64,000 nucleotides of DNA from Streptomyces sp. NBC_00443 (GTDB lineage: Bacteria > Actinomycetota > Actinomycetes > Streptomycetales > Streptomycetaceae): the NCBI RefSeq assembly GCF_036014175.1, contig NZ_CP107917.1, forward strand, positions 3,472,001 to 3,536,000, given 5' to 3'. The position numbers and the translations under genes were made by a program. Below, piece after piece: positions 9,442 to 18,374 of the stretch; within the stretch, counting starts at the first letter, position 1; each line of letters starts with the position of its first letter. The notes beneath the pieces were generated by a model. That model searched no databases. It was given only the letters and a program-made list of their open reading frames with translations, and had not been told where the DNA came from.

Positions 9442-9471
9442 AGCGGGGATGTGCGCACGCACATCCCCGCT
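9442..9471 (+). terminator. Perfect hairpin downstream of the acyltransferase gene
   Basis: AGCGGGGATGTGCG and its exact complement are separated by two bases, 22 bp after the stop codon. No U-tract follows, as is usual for Streptomyces terminators. Confidence 0.7.
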
Positions 9472-9551
9472 TGGCGTCTCCTGCGCGTCATCTGCCGTTC
9501 AACTCCCGCCCCTGGGATACGGAGGGCAATGCGCGAGAGAAAGGTGTCACC

Positions 9552-10430
9552 GTGCGAGACCCTCGGATGACGGCGATCAGCAAAGGACTGAAGCGTCGGG
9601 GCAGGCTGATGATGCAGGCCGTGAGCCCGCCGCGCGGGAACCTGAACGCCGTCCCCTCGCCCCGCAGCGCGGATGACTCCGAAGCCGGCTACACCGCCCC
9701 TCCCGCGCCGCGTCTGGTGGAGTCGCCGGTCTTCGTCCTGTCCTCGGTGCGTTCCGGCTCGACGCTGCTGCGGGTGCTGCTGAACAGCCACAGCCGGATC
9801 CGGGCCCCGCACGAGATGCATCTGCGCACCCTGCACGTGCACCTGTCCCGCGAGTTCACCGCGGCCGCCATGAGGGAGCTGGAGCTCGACAAGGACGAGC
9901 TGGAGCACCTGCTGTGGGACCGGGTCCTGCACCTGGAGCTCACCCGCAGCGGCAAGGACGTCATCGTCGACAAGACCCCGCCGAACACCCTCATCTGGCC
10001 CCGGCTGCACCGATGTTGGCCCCAGGCACGCCACATCCTCCTGCTGCGCCACCCCGCCGCCGTGATCGCGTCCCTGACCAGCCGCCGGGCGGACCCCGAC
10101 CACGAGGCCGTCCGCGCCGAGGTCCTCGGCTACAGCGAGAAGCTGGAGGAGGCGCGGCAGAACCTCGACGCCCATGTGATCCGGTACGAGGAGCTGACCG
10201 CGGAGCCGGAGCGGGTCACCCGCGGCATCTGCGGCTATCTCGGCCTTCCGTGGGAGCCCGGCATGCTCGACTACGGCGCACAGGACCACGGCACCCTCCG
10301 CCCCCAGCTCGGCGACTGGTCCAGCACCCTCAAGTCCGGCCGGATCCAGCCCGCCCGCTCGGCACACCCGGACGTAGAGCTTCCGGAACGGCTGGCAGAA
10401 TTGGCGCGGGCATGGGGGTACCCGGACTGA
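9552..10430 (+). CDS. Sulfotransferase family protein
   Basis: A 292-residue PAPS-dependent sulfotransferase homologue. The 5'-phosphosulfate loop is FVLSSVRSGSTLLRVLLNSH near residue 63, DKTPPN follows, and the 3'-phosphate motif is LLLRHPAAVIASL. The distal part carries YEELTAEPERVTRGICGYLG, typical of the family. GTG at 9552 follows AGAAAGGTG; an upstream ATG at 9471 lies inside the terminator and is unlikely. The substrate is unknown. The neighbours suggest a cell-surface glycan. Confidence 0.85.
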   Translation: MRDPRMTAISKGLKRRGRLMMQAVSPPRGNLNAVPSPRSADDSEAGYTAPPAPRLVESPVFVLSSVRSGSTLLRVLLNSHSRIRAPHEMHLRTLHVHLSREFTAAAMRELELDKDELEHLLWDRVLHLELTRSGKDVIVDKTPPNTLIWPRLHRCWPQARHILLLRHPAAVIASLTSRRADPDHEAVRAEVLGYSEKLEEARQNLDAHVIRYEELTAEPERVTRGICGYLGLPWEPGMLDYGAQDHGTLRPQLGDWSSTLKSGRIQPARSAHPDVELPERLAELARAWGYPD

Positions 10431-10629
10431 AAACCGCTGGTCGAGGCCCCGCCGAGCGCGGCCTGCCACGGCCCGGCAATCCGGTACACCGCACGGAAAC
10501 CGATGGGCCCCCCGTTGACCATGCGATGTTGTCCTGCCGTTCATCGCACAGCTGGTTTGGCGTATTCGCACGGGGCAGACACCCGAGTACCCGTCCGACT
10601 CGCAGGATCACAACGGAGTGCTCGCGCCT

Positions 10630-11559
10630 ATGGCAGCCACACAGTCCTCGCCCGCCGTCCGACGCCCTCGCACCCTTGACGACGTCCCCGGCTGGTTTCC
10701 CCCGCTCGACCAGGTGCTCTTCGACTGGCTCCTCGACCGGCAGCAGTCCGCGGGGATGCGCGGCGACCTGCTGGAGGTCGGGGTGTTCATGGGCAAGAGC
10801 GCGACCTTCCTCGGCCAGCGCCTCCAGCCGGGTGAGCGCTACACGGTGTGCGACCTCTTCGAGGGCGACGCACCGGACGATGCCAACAAGGCGGAGTCGG
10901 CGAAGTCGTACAGCGCGCTGACCCGGCAGGCCTTCGAGGAGAACTACCTCTCCTTCCACGACGAGCTGCCGCGCGTCCTGCAGGGCCCCAGCTCGATCGT
11001 GCCCGACGAGGTCCCGGCGGGCTCCTGCCGGTTCGTCCACGTCGACGGCTCGCACCTGTACGAGCACGTGTACGGCGACATCGGCGCGGCCCACGACCTG
11101 CTGCTGCCCGACGGGGTGGTCGTCCTGGACGACTTCCGCTCCGAGCACACGCCGGGAGTGGCGATAGCCACCTGGGAGGCCGTGATCAACCGTGGTCTGC
11201 GCCCGATCTGCCTGAGCACCCAGAAGCTGTACGCGACCTGGGGCGACCCCGAGCCGGTCCAGGAGGAGCTGCTGGCGATGGTGCGGGCGCGCAAGGACTG
11301 CCACCTCAGCGTCCAGCAGGCGGCCGGACACCGCATCATCCGCCTCAAGGCCAAGGGCACGCAGGCCCCGCCGTTCCCGCCGTCCCGGCACGCGGACAGC
11401 ATCCCCACGGAGCCCACCGCGCCCGCCGCGCCTGCCGCCTCCGCCGCTCGCCCCGCGCGCCCGAAGGTGCCCCGCAGCCGCGCCCGCAGGCTCGCCGCGG
11501 ATGTGCTCCCGCCGGTCGTCACTCGCGCGATCCGCAACGCCCGCCGCCGGGCGAGGTGA
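10630..11559 (+). CDS. Class I SAM-dependent methyltransferase
   Basis: A 309-residue protein with a Rossmann-type SAM motif LLEVGVFMGKSATFLG near residue 45, CDLFEGD at the acidic loop, and FVHVDGSHLYEHVYGDI followed by GVVVLDDF, as in the Methyltransf_24/TylF-like group. The C-terminal 60 residues are Pro/Ala/Arg-rich and probably disordered. ATG 10630 has GGAG eleven bases upstream. It is the last gene of the plus-strand decoration group and converges with a TetR gene only 13 bp away. Target unknown. Confidence 0.8.
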   Translation: MAATQSSPAVRRPRTLDDVPGWFPPLDQVLFDWLLDRQQSAGMRGDLLEVGVFMGKSATFLGQRLQPGERYTVCDLFEGDAPDDANKAESAKSYSALTRQAFEENYLSFHDELPRVLQGPSSIVPDEVPAGSCRFVHVDGSHLYEHVYGDIGAAHDLLLPDGVVVLDDFRSEHTPGVAIATWEAVINRGLRPICLSTQKLYATWGDPEPVQEELLAMVRARKDCHLSVQQAAGHRIIRLKAKGTQAPPFPPSRHADSIPTEPTAPAAPAASAARPARPKVPRSRARRLAADVLPPVVTRAIRNARRRAR

Positions 11560-11572
11560 TCCGCCGCCCCGC

Positions 11573-12223
11573 TCAGCCGACCCCGTACCGCGCCTCGATA
11601 CCGGCGATCACCACCGCCAGCCCCTCCTCGAAGTGCCGGTCGTAGTCGGTGAAGATCTCCGCGCCCGCCTGAGCCGACAAGGGAAAGTCGGCCATCAGGC
11701 GGGCGCGCTGCTCTATGTCGTACCCCTCGCGGCGTTCACCCGCGAGCGGCTCGACGCCCTGTTCCTCGGTGACGAAGCCGAGGGTGTAGAAGTACGTCGT
11801 CGAGGTCGCGCGGACCGCGTCAGCGAGGGCGAAGCCGGCGGCCGTGAACAGGCGCAGGTTGTCCTCCATCTGCTCGGCGTGCTCGATGCCGGTGAAGCGT
11901 GAGCCGCTGAAGACCTTGGCCCCGTCGCGGTAGCCGAGCAGCGCCGCGCGCAGTCCGCGGTTGGACCTCAGGAGCCGCTCCCGCCAGCCCTCGTCCGGGT
12001 CGAGGGGCGTCGCGGCGACCATCCGCCGGTACATCTCGGTCGCCATCTCGTCCAGCAGCGCCTGTTTGTCCTTGAAGTGCCAGTACAGGGCCGGCGCCTT
12101 GACGTCCAGCTCCTTGGCGATGGCACGCAGGGTCAGGCCGTCGAGACCGACCTCGTTCAGGAGCTTGAGGGCGGTGTCCGCGACGCGTGTGCGGTCGAGA
12201 GGCGCTCGGCGTTCCGTATTCAC
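11573..12223 (-). CDS. TetR-family repressor, probably of the adjacent flavin monooxygenase
   Basis: A 216-residue protein. The N-terminal helix-turn-helix (LTLRAIAKELDVKAPALYWH) is followed by a TetR_C_1-type ligand domain with many aromatic residues. The GTG start at 12223 is chosen because the region just upstream holds operators and the divergent promoter; an open frame continues back but would overlap the divergent gene. It is transcribed divergently from the monooxygenase at 12297, and two matching palindromes lie between them, so autoregulation and control of the monooxygenase are expected. The ligand is unknown, perhaps an aromatic antibiotic-like compound. Confidence 0.88.
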   Translation of the reverse strand: MNTERRAPLDRTRVADTALKLLNEVGLDGLTLRAIAKELDVKAPALYWHFKDKQALLDEMATEMYRRMVAATPLDPDEGWRERLLRSNRGLRAALLGYRDGAKVFSGSRFTGIEHAEQMEDNLRLFTAAGFALADAVRATSTTYFYTLGFVTEEQGVEPLAGERREGYDIEQRARLMADFPLSAQAGAEIFTDYDRHFEEGLAVVIAGIEARYGVG

Positions 12224-12232
12224 GCTTGACAG

Positions 12233-12247
12233 CTTAACGCCGTTAAG
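12233..12247. promoter_or_regulatory. TetR operator 1, perfect 15-bp palindrome
   Basis: CTTAACGCCGTTAAG is a perfect palindrome around a central base, ten bases upstream of the TetR start codon, and is repeated with two changes at 12270. Confidence 0.8.
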
Positions 12248-12269
12248 GGCACGCTCGTGACCGAGGGAA

Positions 12270-12284
12270 CTTAACAGCGTTAAG
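12270..12284. promoter_or_regulatory. TetR operator 2 overlapping the monooxygenase ribosome-binding site
   Basis: CTTAACAGCGTTAAG shares the CTTAAC/GTTAAG arms of operator 1. Its 3' end merges into AAGGAG, the ribosome-binding site of the gene starting at 12297, so bound repressor would also cover the start of the message. Confidence 0.78.
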
Positions 12285-12296
12285 GAGACTGCGCTC

Positions 12297-13718
12297 ATGA
12301 ACACGCATGCGGATGTACCGGTGGACACGGATGTACTGATCGTCGGCGCGGGCCCCACCGGCCTCGCCCTCGGTATCGATCTCGCCCGGCGCGGCGTGGA
12401 CGCGCTCGTCGTGGAGCGGGCCGAGCGGCTCTTTCCCGGGTCGCGCGGCAAGGGGATCCAGCCGCGCACGATGGAGGTCTTCGACGACCTGGGCGTCCTC
12501 GACGCGATCCGGGCGGCGGGCGGCAGTTATCCGGTCGGGATGCTCTGGCAGGACGGCCGGCGGGTCGGCGAGCACCAGATGTTCGACCCGGCGGAGGTCA
12601 CGGAGGACTCGCCGTACACCGAGCCGTGGATGGTTCCGCAGTGGCGGACGCAGGAAATTCTCTTCGCGCGGCTGGCGGAGCTGGGCGGAGAGGTCGCCTT
12701 CGGCCGGGAGGTCGCCGGGATCGCACAGGACGAGGACGGTGTGACGGCTCGCTTCGCGGCCGGCGAGAGCGTCCGCGCGCGGTACGTCGTCGCCGCCGAC
12801 GGCGGCCGTTCGGCCGTACGGCGGGCCCTCGGCATCGGCATGACCGGGGAGACCGTCGACCCGAACCCCACGCTGGTTGCGGACGTCAGGATCACAGGCC
12901 TGGACCGGGACAACTGGCACATCTTCCCGCCGCGCGGGGAGGGCCAGGACTTCCTCGCGATCTGCCCGCTCGCGGGCACGCAGGACTTCCAGGTCGCGGC
13001 CCGGTTCCCCGAGGGGGCGTCGGTGGACGTCTCACCGGACGGCGTGCGCAAGGCGGTCGCCGCGCGTTCCCACCTCGCGCCGGAAGACGTGACGGAGGTC
13101 CGCTGGGCCTCGGACTTCCGGCCGCGGGCAGCGCTGGCGGACCGGTTCCGGGACGGCCGGGTGTTCCTCGCGGGGGACGCCGCGCACATCCACTCACCGG
13201 CGGGCGGGCAGGGCCTCAACACCAGCGTCCAGGACGCCTACAACCTGGGCTGGAAGCTGGGCGCGGTGCTGCGGGACGGGGCCGACGCGGCGCTCCTCGA
13301 CACCTACGAGGAGGAACGGCGTCCCATCGCCGCCGACATGCTCGGCCTGTCGACCAGCGTGCACCGCGGCGAGGTAAGCCGCGGCGAGGCGACCCGCCAG
13401 CTCGGCCTGGGGTACCCGGAGTCTTCCCTGACCCGGGAGACGCGGCCGGCGCCGGGCCCGGTGCGGGCGGGCGACCGCGCGCCGGACGGGACGCTGGGTG
13501 GCGTGCGGCTGTTCGACGCGTTCCGGGGGCCGCACTGGACGATGGTCGCGGTGGGCGCGCAGGCACCGGAACTGCCGGACACGGTACGGGTGGTCGGCGG
13601 GCAGGAGCAGGCGCCGTACGGGAAGGGCCTGCTCCTGGTCCGGCCGGACGGATACGTGGGGTGGGCGGGCGAGACGGCTGAGGGCCTGACCGCCTACCTG
13701 GCGCGTGTCGGTCTCTGA
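12297..13718 (+). CDS. FAD-dependent aromatic monooxygenase (class A, PF01494)
   Basis: A 473-residue flavoprotein hydroxylase. It has the dinucleotide-binding VLIVGAGPTGLALGIDLAR near residue 13, the DG motif VVAADGGRSAVRRALG, and the second FAD motif GRVFLAGDAAHIHSPAGGQG. The C-terminal thioredoxin-like tail is that of PheA/MhpA-type and rifampicin-monooxygenase-type enzymes. NAD(P)H-dependent ring hydroxylation of a phenolic substrate is expected. Induction by that substrate through the divergent TetR protein is the simplest reading of the two operators. Its TGA abuts the stop of the convergent LysE gene with no spacer. Confidence 0.88.
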   Translation: MNTHADVPVDTDVLIVGAGPTGLALGIDLARRGVDALVVERAERLFPGSRGKGIQPRTMEVFDDLGVLDAIRAAGGSYPVGMLWQDGRRVGEHQMFDPAEVTEDSPYTEPWMVPQWRTQEILFARLAELGGEVAFGREVAGIAQDEDGVTARFAAGESVRARYVVAADGGRSAVRRALGIGMTGETVDPNPTLVADVRITGLDRDNWHIFPPRGEGQDFLAICPLAGTQDFQVAARFPEGASVDVSPDGVRKAVAARSHLAPEDVTEVRWASDFRPRAALADRFRDGRVFLAGDAAHIHSPAGGQGLNTSVQDAYNLGWKLGAVLRDGADAALLDTYEEERRPIAADMLGLSTSVHRGEVSRGEATRQLGLGYPESSLTRETRPAPGPVRAGDRAPDGTLGGVRLFDAFRGPHWTMVAVGAQAPELPDTVRVVGGQEQAPYGKGLLLVRPDGYVGWAGETAEGLTAYLARVGL

Positions 13719-14366
13719 TCAGGTGCCGGCGAGCGAGAGCTTCACCGCGAACCCGAGGAACAACGCCCCCGCCGCCGAAGTGGCCCCGGCCGACAGCCGC
13801 TTGCGCCTGCGGAACGCTGCCGCCAGCTTCGTGCCGCCGAATATCAGCGCGCTGAGGTACAGGAAGCTCGCGAGCTGCGCGAAGGCGCCGAGCACGACGA
13901 AGGACAGCGCGGGGTAGGCGTAGTCCGGGTCGACGAACTGCACGAAGAAGGCGACGAAGAAGAGGATCGCCTTGGGGTTGAGGAGGCTGACGACGAAGGC
14001 CCGCCGCAAGGGCCGCTCCTCGGCGGCCGGGGCCAGGCTGTCCTCGACGGCCACCTCGCGCCGGGCCCGCCACATCCCCCAGGCCGCCCGCATCATCCCG
14101 ATCGCCAGCCAGGTCAGATACCCGGCCCCCGCGTACTTCACGATCCCGAACAACACGGCGTTCGTCTGCAGCAGGGAGGCGACTCCGGCGGCGGACAGCG
14201 TCATCAACACGGTGTCCCCGCACCAGACACCGGCCGCGGCGGTGTACCCGGGACGGACGCCCCGGCGCGCGGCCACGGACAGCACGTACAGCGAGTTGGG
14301 ACCGGGCAGCAGGACGATCAGGATCAGGCCCGCGAGGTAAGTGGGGAGGTCGATGACACCGAACAT
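13719..14366 (-). CDS. LysE/RhtB-family amino acid exporter
   Basis: A 215-residue protein with about six membrane helices. The family signature LILIVLLPGPNSLYVLSVAA lies near the N-terminus, and LLNPKAILFFVAFFVQFV marks the second half. ATG 14366 gives the canonical length; an ATG at 14396 would add ten residues. It probably exports an amino acid or a related metabolite. It is convergent with the monooxygenase gene; the shared stop region reads TGATCA. Confidence 0.87.
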   Translation of the reverse strand: MFGVIDLPTYLAGLILIVLLPGPNSLYVLSVAARRGVRPGYTAAAGVWCGDTVLMTLSAAGVASLLQTNAVLFGIVKYAGAGYLTWLAIGMMRAAWGMWRARREVAVEDSLAPAAEERPLRRAFVVSLLNPKAILFFVAFFVQFVDPDYAYPALSFVVLGAFAQLASFLYLSALIFGGTKLAAAFRRRKRLSAGATSAAGALFLGFAVKLSLAGT

Positions 14367-14439
14367 GGAAAGGAGTGTGGCACGCGGGTACGACATTCCG
14401 ATCCCGGATTTCAGCGGGCGAGACGGCGCGGATCGCGGA

Positions 14440-16020
14440 TCAGAAGGCATCGCTCGGGACGTACGTCCCCCAGACATCCCGCAGCGCGTTGCACACCTCC
14501 CCCACCGTCGCCCGGGCCCGCAGCGCGTCCTTCATCGGATACAGGACGTTGTCCTCCCCCGCCGCGGCCTTCTTCAGTGCGGCCAGGGCCGAGTCCACCG
14601 CGGACCGGTCGCGCCCGGCGCGCAGCTGCGCGAGGCGCTCCGCCTGCCGGGCCTCGATGGCGGGGTCCACGCGGAGCGGCTCGTACGGCTCCTCCTCGTC
14701 GAGCCGGAAGCGGTTGACGCCGACGACGACCCGCTCGCCGGAGTCCGTCTCCTGGGCGATCCGGTAGGCGCTGCGCTCGATCTCGCCCTTCTGGAAGCCG
14801 TGCTCGATGGCCGCCACCGCGCCGCCGAGGTCCTCGACCCGCCGCATCAGCCCGACCGCGGCCGCCTCGACGTCGTCGGTCATCCTCTCGATGGCGTACG
14901 AGCCCGCGAAGGGGTCCACCGTCGCCGTCACGTCCGTCTCGTACGCCAGCACCTGCTGGGTGCGCAGGGCGAGGCGGGCGCTCTTGTCCGTGGGCAGCGC
15001 GATCGCCTCGTCGAAGGAGTTGGTGTGCAGGGACTGGGTGCCGCCGAGGACGGCCGCGAGGCCCTGCACTGCCACGCGCACCAGGTTCACCTCCGGCTGC
15101 TGGGCCGTCAGCTGGACGCCGGCCGTCTGCGTGTGGAAGCGCAGCATCAGGGACTTGGGGTTCCGCGCGCCGAACTCGTCCCGCATCACCCGGGCCCAGA
15201 TCCTGCGCGCCGCACGGAACTTGGCGACCTCCTCCAGGATCGTCGTACGGGCCACGAAGAAGAAGGACAGGCGGGGCGCGAAGTCGTCCACGTCCATGCC
15301 CGCCGCGACCGCCGTGCGGACGTACTCGATGCCGTCGGCGAGCGTGAAGGCGATCTCCTGCGCGGGGCTCGCCCCTGCCTCGGCCATGTGGTAGCCGGAG
15401 ATCGAGATCGTGTTCCACCGCGGGATCTCGGCCTGGCAGTACCGGAAGATGTCGGCGATCAGCCGGAGCGAGGGCTTCGGCGGGAAGATGTACGTCCCGC
15501 GCGCGATGTACTCCTTCAGCACGTCGTTCTGGATCGTGCCGGTGAGCCGGTCCGCCGGGACCCCCTGCTCCTCCGCCACCAGCTGGTACAGCAGAAGCAG
15601 CAGCGCGGCCGGCGCGTTGATCGTCATCGACGTCGACACCTTGTCCAGCGGGATCCCGTCGAACAGCACCCGCATGTCGTCGATCGAGTCGATGGCCACT
15701 CCCACCCTGCCGACCTCGCCGTGCGCGATCGGCGCGTCGGAGTCGTGGCCCATCTGGGTGGGCAGGTCGAAGGCGACCGACAGGCCGGTCGTGCCGTGGG
15801 CGATCAGCTGCCGGTAGCGGGCGTTGGACTCCGTCGCCGTACCGAAGCCGGCGTACTGGCGCATCGTCCAGGGGCGGCCGGTGTACATCGTGGGGTACAC
15901 GCCGCGGGTGAAGGGGTACGAACCCGGCTCACCGAGCCTTTCGGCCGGATCCCAGCCGCTCAGCGCGTCCGGCCCGTAGACCGGCTCGATGGGCACTCCG
16001 GACTCGGACTCGCGCGTCAT
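14440..16020 (-). CDS. Acyl-CoA mutase large subunit (methylmalonyl-CoA mutase family, catalytic domain only)
   Basis: A 526-residue protein covering the MCM catalytic barrel: [20 protein letters not shown] and [12 protein letters not shown] near residue 50, [37 protein letters not shown], and late [12 protein letters not shown]. It lacks the C-terminal B12-binding domain, so it must pair with a separate small subunit, as isobutyryl-CoA mutase or MeaA-type systems do; none is encoded in this window. ATG 16020 has GGAGG at good spacing. The exact acyl-CoA substrate cannot be assigned. Confidence 0.88.
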   Translation of the reverse strand: MTRESESGVPIEPVYGPDALSGWDPAERLGEPGSYPFTRGVYPTMYTGRPWTMRQYAGFGTATESNARYRQLIAHGTTGLSVAFDLPTQMGHDSDAPIAHGEVGRVGVAIDSIDDMRVLFDGIPLDKVSTSMTINAPAALLLLLYQLVAEEQGVPADRLTGTIQNDVLKEYIARGTYIFPPKPSLRLIADIFRYCQAEIPRWNTISISGYHMAEAGASPAQEIAFTLADGIEYVRTAVAAGMDVDDFAPRLSFFFVARTTILEEVAKFRAARRIWARVMRDEFGARNPKSLMLRFHTQTAGVQLTAQQPEVNLVRVAVQGLAAVLGGTQSLHTNSFDEAIALPTDKSARLALRTQQVLAYETDVTATVDPFAGSYAIERMTDDVEAAAVGLMRRVEDLGGAVAAIEHGFQKGEIERSAYRIAQETDSGERVVVGVNRFRLDEEEPYEPLRVDPAIEARQAERLAQLRAGRDRSAVDSALAALKKAAAGEDNVLYPMKDALRARATVGEVCNALRDVWGTYVPSDAF

Positions 16021-16194
16021 CGTGGGTGCCTCCGAGGTCGCCGTGGTTGTCGCCCGTGAATGCGGACGGTGTCCTTCACCCCTGTGTCCAACCATGCCGC
16101 GTAGTTCGCAACCGGTCACGTGCGGGGAACATCTCAGGTGACACCAGGGCGGTCGGGCGGTCGGGGTGGCCGCGGTGAGACGACGGGGGCCGGG

Positions 16195-17055
16195 ATGCGT
16201 ACCAGGGGTATGGCGCGGACACGGGGCTGGGGCACGGAGAGAGGGACCGCCGTACTGGCCTGGGGTGCCGCGCTGACCGTGCTGTGCGGCTGCACCGTGC
16301 AGGCCTCCGGCGAGGAGGAGCGGCGCTCGCCCGTGCACATAGAGCTCCCGAGCGGCACAGCGTCCCCGAAGTCGGCACCGCCCGACGACAAGCCGAGCGC
16401 GAAGCCCACGCCCGCGGCACCACCCGCCGTGCTGTGGTCGCGGGGCGACGAGGGCCGGGACGTACGGGAGCTCCAGGCCCGGCTGCGTCAGATCGCCTGG
16501 CTCTTCGACGGGCCGACCGGGACGTACGACGATCTGACGGAGCAGGCGGTCAGGGGCTTCCAGGGCAAGCGGGGGCTGCCGAGGACGGGAAGGACCGACG
16601 AGGTCACCTGGCAGCGGCTGCTGCGGATGACGCGCGAGCCCGGCAAGTGGGACCTGTACCTGATGGGCGGCCAGCCGGCCGACGCGCCGGACGCGCGGTG
16701 CCTGACCGGCCGGGTGCTGTGCATCAGCAAGTCGAGCCGGACGCTGCGCTGGATGGTCGACGGGCGGTCGGTCCTGACGGTGCCGGTGAGGTTCGGGTCG
16801 CAGTACACACCGACTCGGGAAGGTGTGTTCAGCGTCTACTGGAAGTCACGGCACCATGTGTCGACGCTCTATGACTCGCCGATGCCGTACGCGATGTTCT
16901 TCAGCGGCGGCCAGGCGGTGCACTACTCGTCCGACTTCGCGGCCACGGGGTACGCGGGTGCCTCGCACGGCTGTGTCAACGTCCGGGACGAGCGGGCGAT
17001 CTCCGAGATGTTCGCGCAGGTGAGGACCGGCGACAAGGTCGTCGTCCACTGGTGA
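16195..17055 (+). CDS. L,D-transpeptidase lipoprotein with peptidoglycan-binding domain
   Basis: The protein is 286 residues. A signal segment ends in a lipobox-like LCGC, followed by a Pro/Ser/Lys-rich linker, a PG_binding_1 domain ([16 protein letters not shown] to about residue 145) and a YkuD catalytic domain ending in [10 protein letters not shown], where the Cys is the nucleophile. It should cross-link peptidoglycan (3-3 links) or attach proteins at the outer membrane face. ATG at 16195 is used; 16210 is also possible. It is divergent from the mutase gene and followed by a strong hairpin. Confidence 0.88.
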   Translation: MRTRGMARTRGWGTERGTAVLAWGAALTVLCGCTVQASGEEERRSPVHIELPSGTASPKSAPPDDKPSAKPTPAAPPAVLWSRGDEGRDVRELQARLRQIAWLFDGPTGTYDDLTEQAVRGFQGKRGLPRTGRTDEVTWQRLLRMTREPGKWDLYLMGGQPADAPDARCLTGRVLCISKSSRTLRWMVDGRSVLTVPVRFGSQYTPTREGVFSVYWKSRHHVSTLYDSPMPYAMFFSGGQAVHYSSDFAATGYAGASHGCVNVRDERAISEMFAQVRTGDKVVVHW

Positions 17056-17075
17056 GGCGCGAGGGCCGGGTGTGG

Positions 17076-17113
17076 GGCGCGGGCGGGACCGGGGAACGTG
17101 TCCCGCCCGCGCC
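17076..17113 (+). terminator. 14-bp perfect stem after the L,D-transpeptidase gene
   Basis: GGCGCGGGCGGGAC pairs exactly with its complement across a ten-base loop, 20 bp after the TGA. Confidence 0.8.
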
Positions 17114-17330
17114 GATGCACGAGCCGTAGGTACGGGGGAACCCCGGCTCTGTGCGACGGCCGATGACCAGTCGGCTCACTCAGATCAGCGCCATGGCGGC
17201 CGAAAGTGTCACTCCGGCGGCGAAGAATTTTCAACCAATCACGAAACCGCAGGTCAGCGACCTGTTACGGAAGTGAGGACGCGGTCCGGCAGAAGGGCCG
17301 CCGCGCGCGCCACCACGGTGGACGGGGCTG

Positions 17331-18374
17331 CTACGGCGCTGTGCGTGCCCCGTCGCGGCCGCCGTCACGGTCACGGCCGCGGTCACCATGGTGGTCGCGG
17401 TCGTCGTCGCCGTGCCGGCCGCCCCGGCCGTCGCCCCGCGAATCGGCACGGTCACCCTCGTCGTCGTCGCTGTCCCGGTCCCGGTTCCTGTCCCGTTTCC
17501 GGTCCCGGTCGCGGTCCCTGTCCTTGCCGCCGACCGACTTGCCCCAGGTACCGTCGCCGACGGCCTTGAGGACGCCCTTGCAGTACTTCCGCACGCGTTC
17601 GGAGCCCCCCGCCGCGCTCTCCAGGGCGCGGCGGCGGTCGTTGGACAGTTCCTTGCCGTCGCGCAGGTCACGGCAGTACGCGGCAACGACCTTCCACCAG
17701 CCGCCGGCAACCTTGTCCCGGTCGGGCGCCGATCCGCGGTCCGGGGCGGTGCCGCCGGGTTCGGCGCCCTCGGTCGCGCCCGGATCGGTGGGCGCCTGCG
17801 AGTCGTCGTCGGGCGTGGGTCCGCCCCGCACACCACCCTCCGGCGAGGGCGAGAAGAGCGGGCGTTCCGGTGGTGCCGGTGACGAGACCGTGGCGGCCGG
17901 GCGGGCCCCTTCGTCTTCGACGAACGGCGATGTCAGGACTCCGGTTCCGGCCGCGAGCGCAACCCCGCCGATCATGCCGACGGCCAGCGCGGCGGCGAGA
18001 CCGAGCCGCACGGGACGTGCCCAGCGGGGCCGGCAGACACCGTTGTCGGCGCCGCCGATACGGACCAGCCCGACGTCGACGAGCCCGGCATCGGGGGCGT
18101 CGCAGCCCTCAAGGGCACCGGCTGCCGAGCCGTGTCCGACGGTCGCGGCCTTGGTGTCCCGGCCCGCGCGCACCGCTCGGAACGCCGCCAACGCTGCGGC
18201 CTCTCCGGGGAGTTCCGTGCTGCTCAGCGGGGGTTCGGCGGTCAGCGCCTCAAGCGTCTTGGCGAGGCGTTCGGCCTGGTCGCGGTCGGCCGGATCGACA
18301 GCTTCGAGTGACTCTCCGCGCAGCAAACGCTCCGCCGTTTCGCGGTCCAGCCACCTGTACTGCTCGTCGGCCAT
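17331..18374 (-). CDS. Single-pass membrane protein, probable partner (anti-sigma-like) of the upstream ECF sigma factor
   Basis: A 347-residue protein. A cytoplasmic N-terminal half begins MADEQYRWLDRETAERLLRG, one membrane helix lies at about residues 125-147 (LGLAAALAVGMIGGVALAAG), and then comes a Pro/Ser/Asp-rich extracellular part. A short folded segment (WWKVVAAYCRDLRDGKELS to YCKGVLKAVGDG) is followed by an extreme Arg/Asp tail of alternating RD repeats. Its ATG overlaps the sigma-factor TGA by one base (TGATG). Position and topology suggest sigma regulation, but no zinc-binding anti-sigma motif is visible. A paralogous protein follows the second ECF factor at 37776. Confidence 0.7.
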   Translation of the reverse strand: MADEQYRWLDRETAERLLRGESLEAVDPADRDQAERLAKTLEALTAEPPLSSTELPGEAAALAAFRAVRAGRDTKAATVGHGSAAGALEGCDAPDAGLVDVGLVRIGGADNGVCRPRWARPVRLGLAAALAVGMIGGVALAAGTGVLTSPFVEDEGARPAATVSSPAPPERPLFSPSPEGGVRGGPTPDDDSQAPTDPGATEGAEPGGTAPDRGSAPDRDKVAGGWWKVVAAYCRDLRDGKELSNDRRRALESAAGGSERVRKYCKGVLKAVGDGTWGKSVGGKDRDRDRDRKRDRNRDRDSDDDEGDRADSRGDGRGGRHGDDDRDHHGDRGRDRDGGRDGARTAP

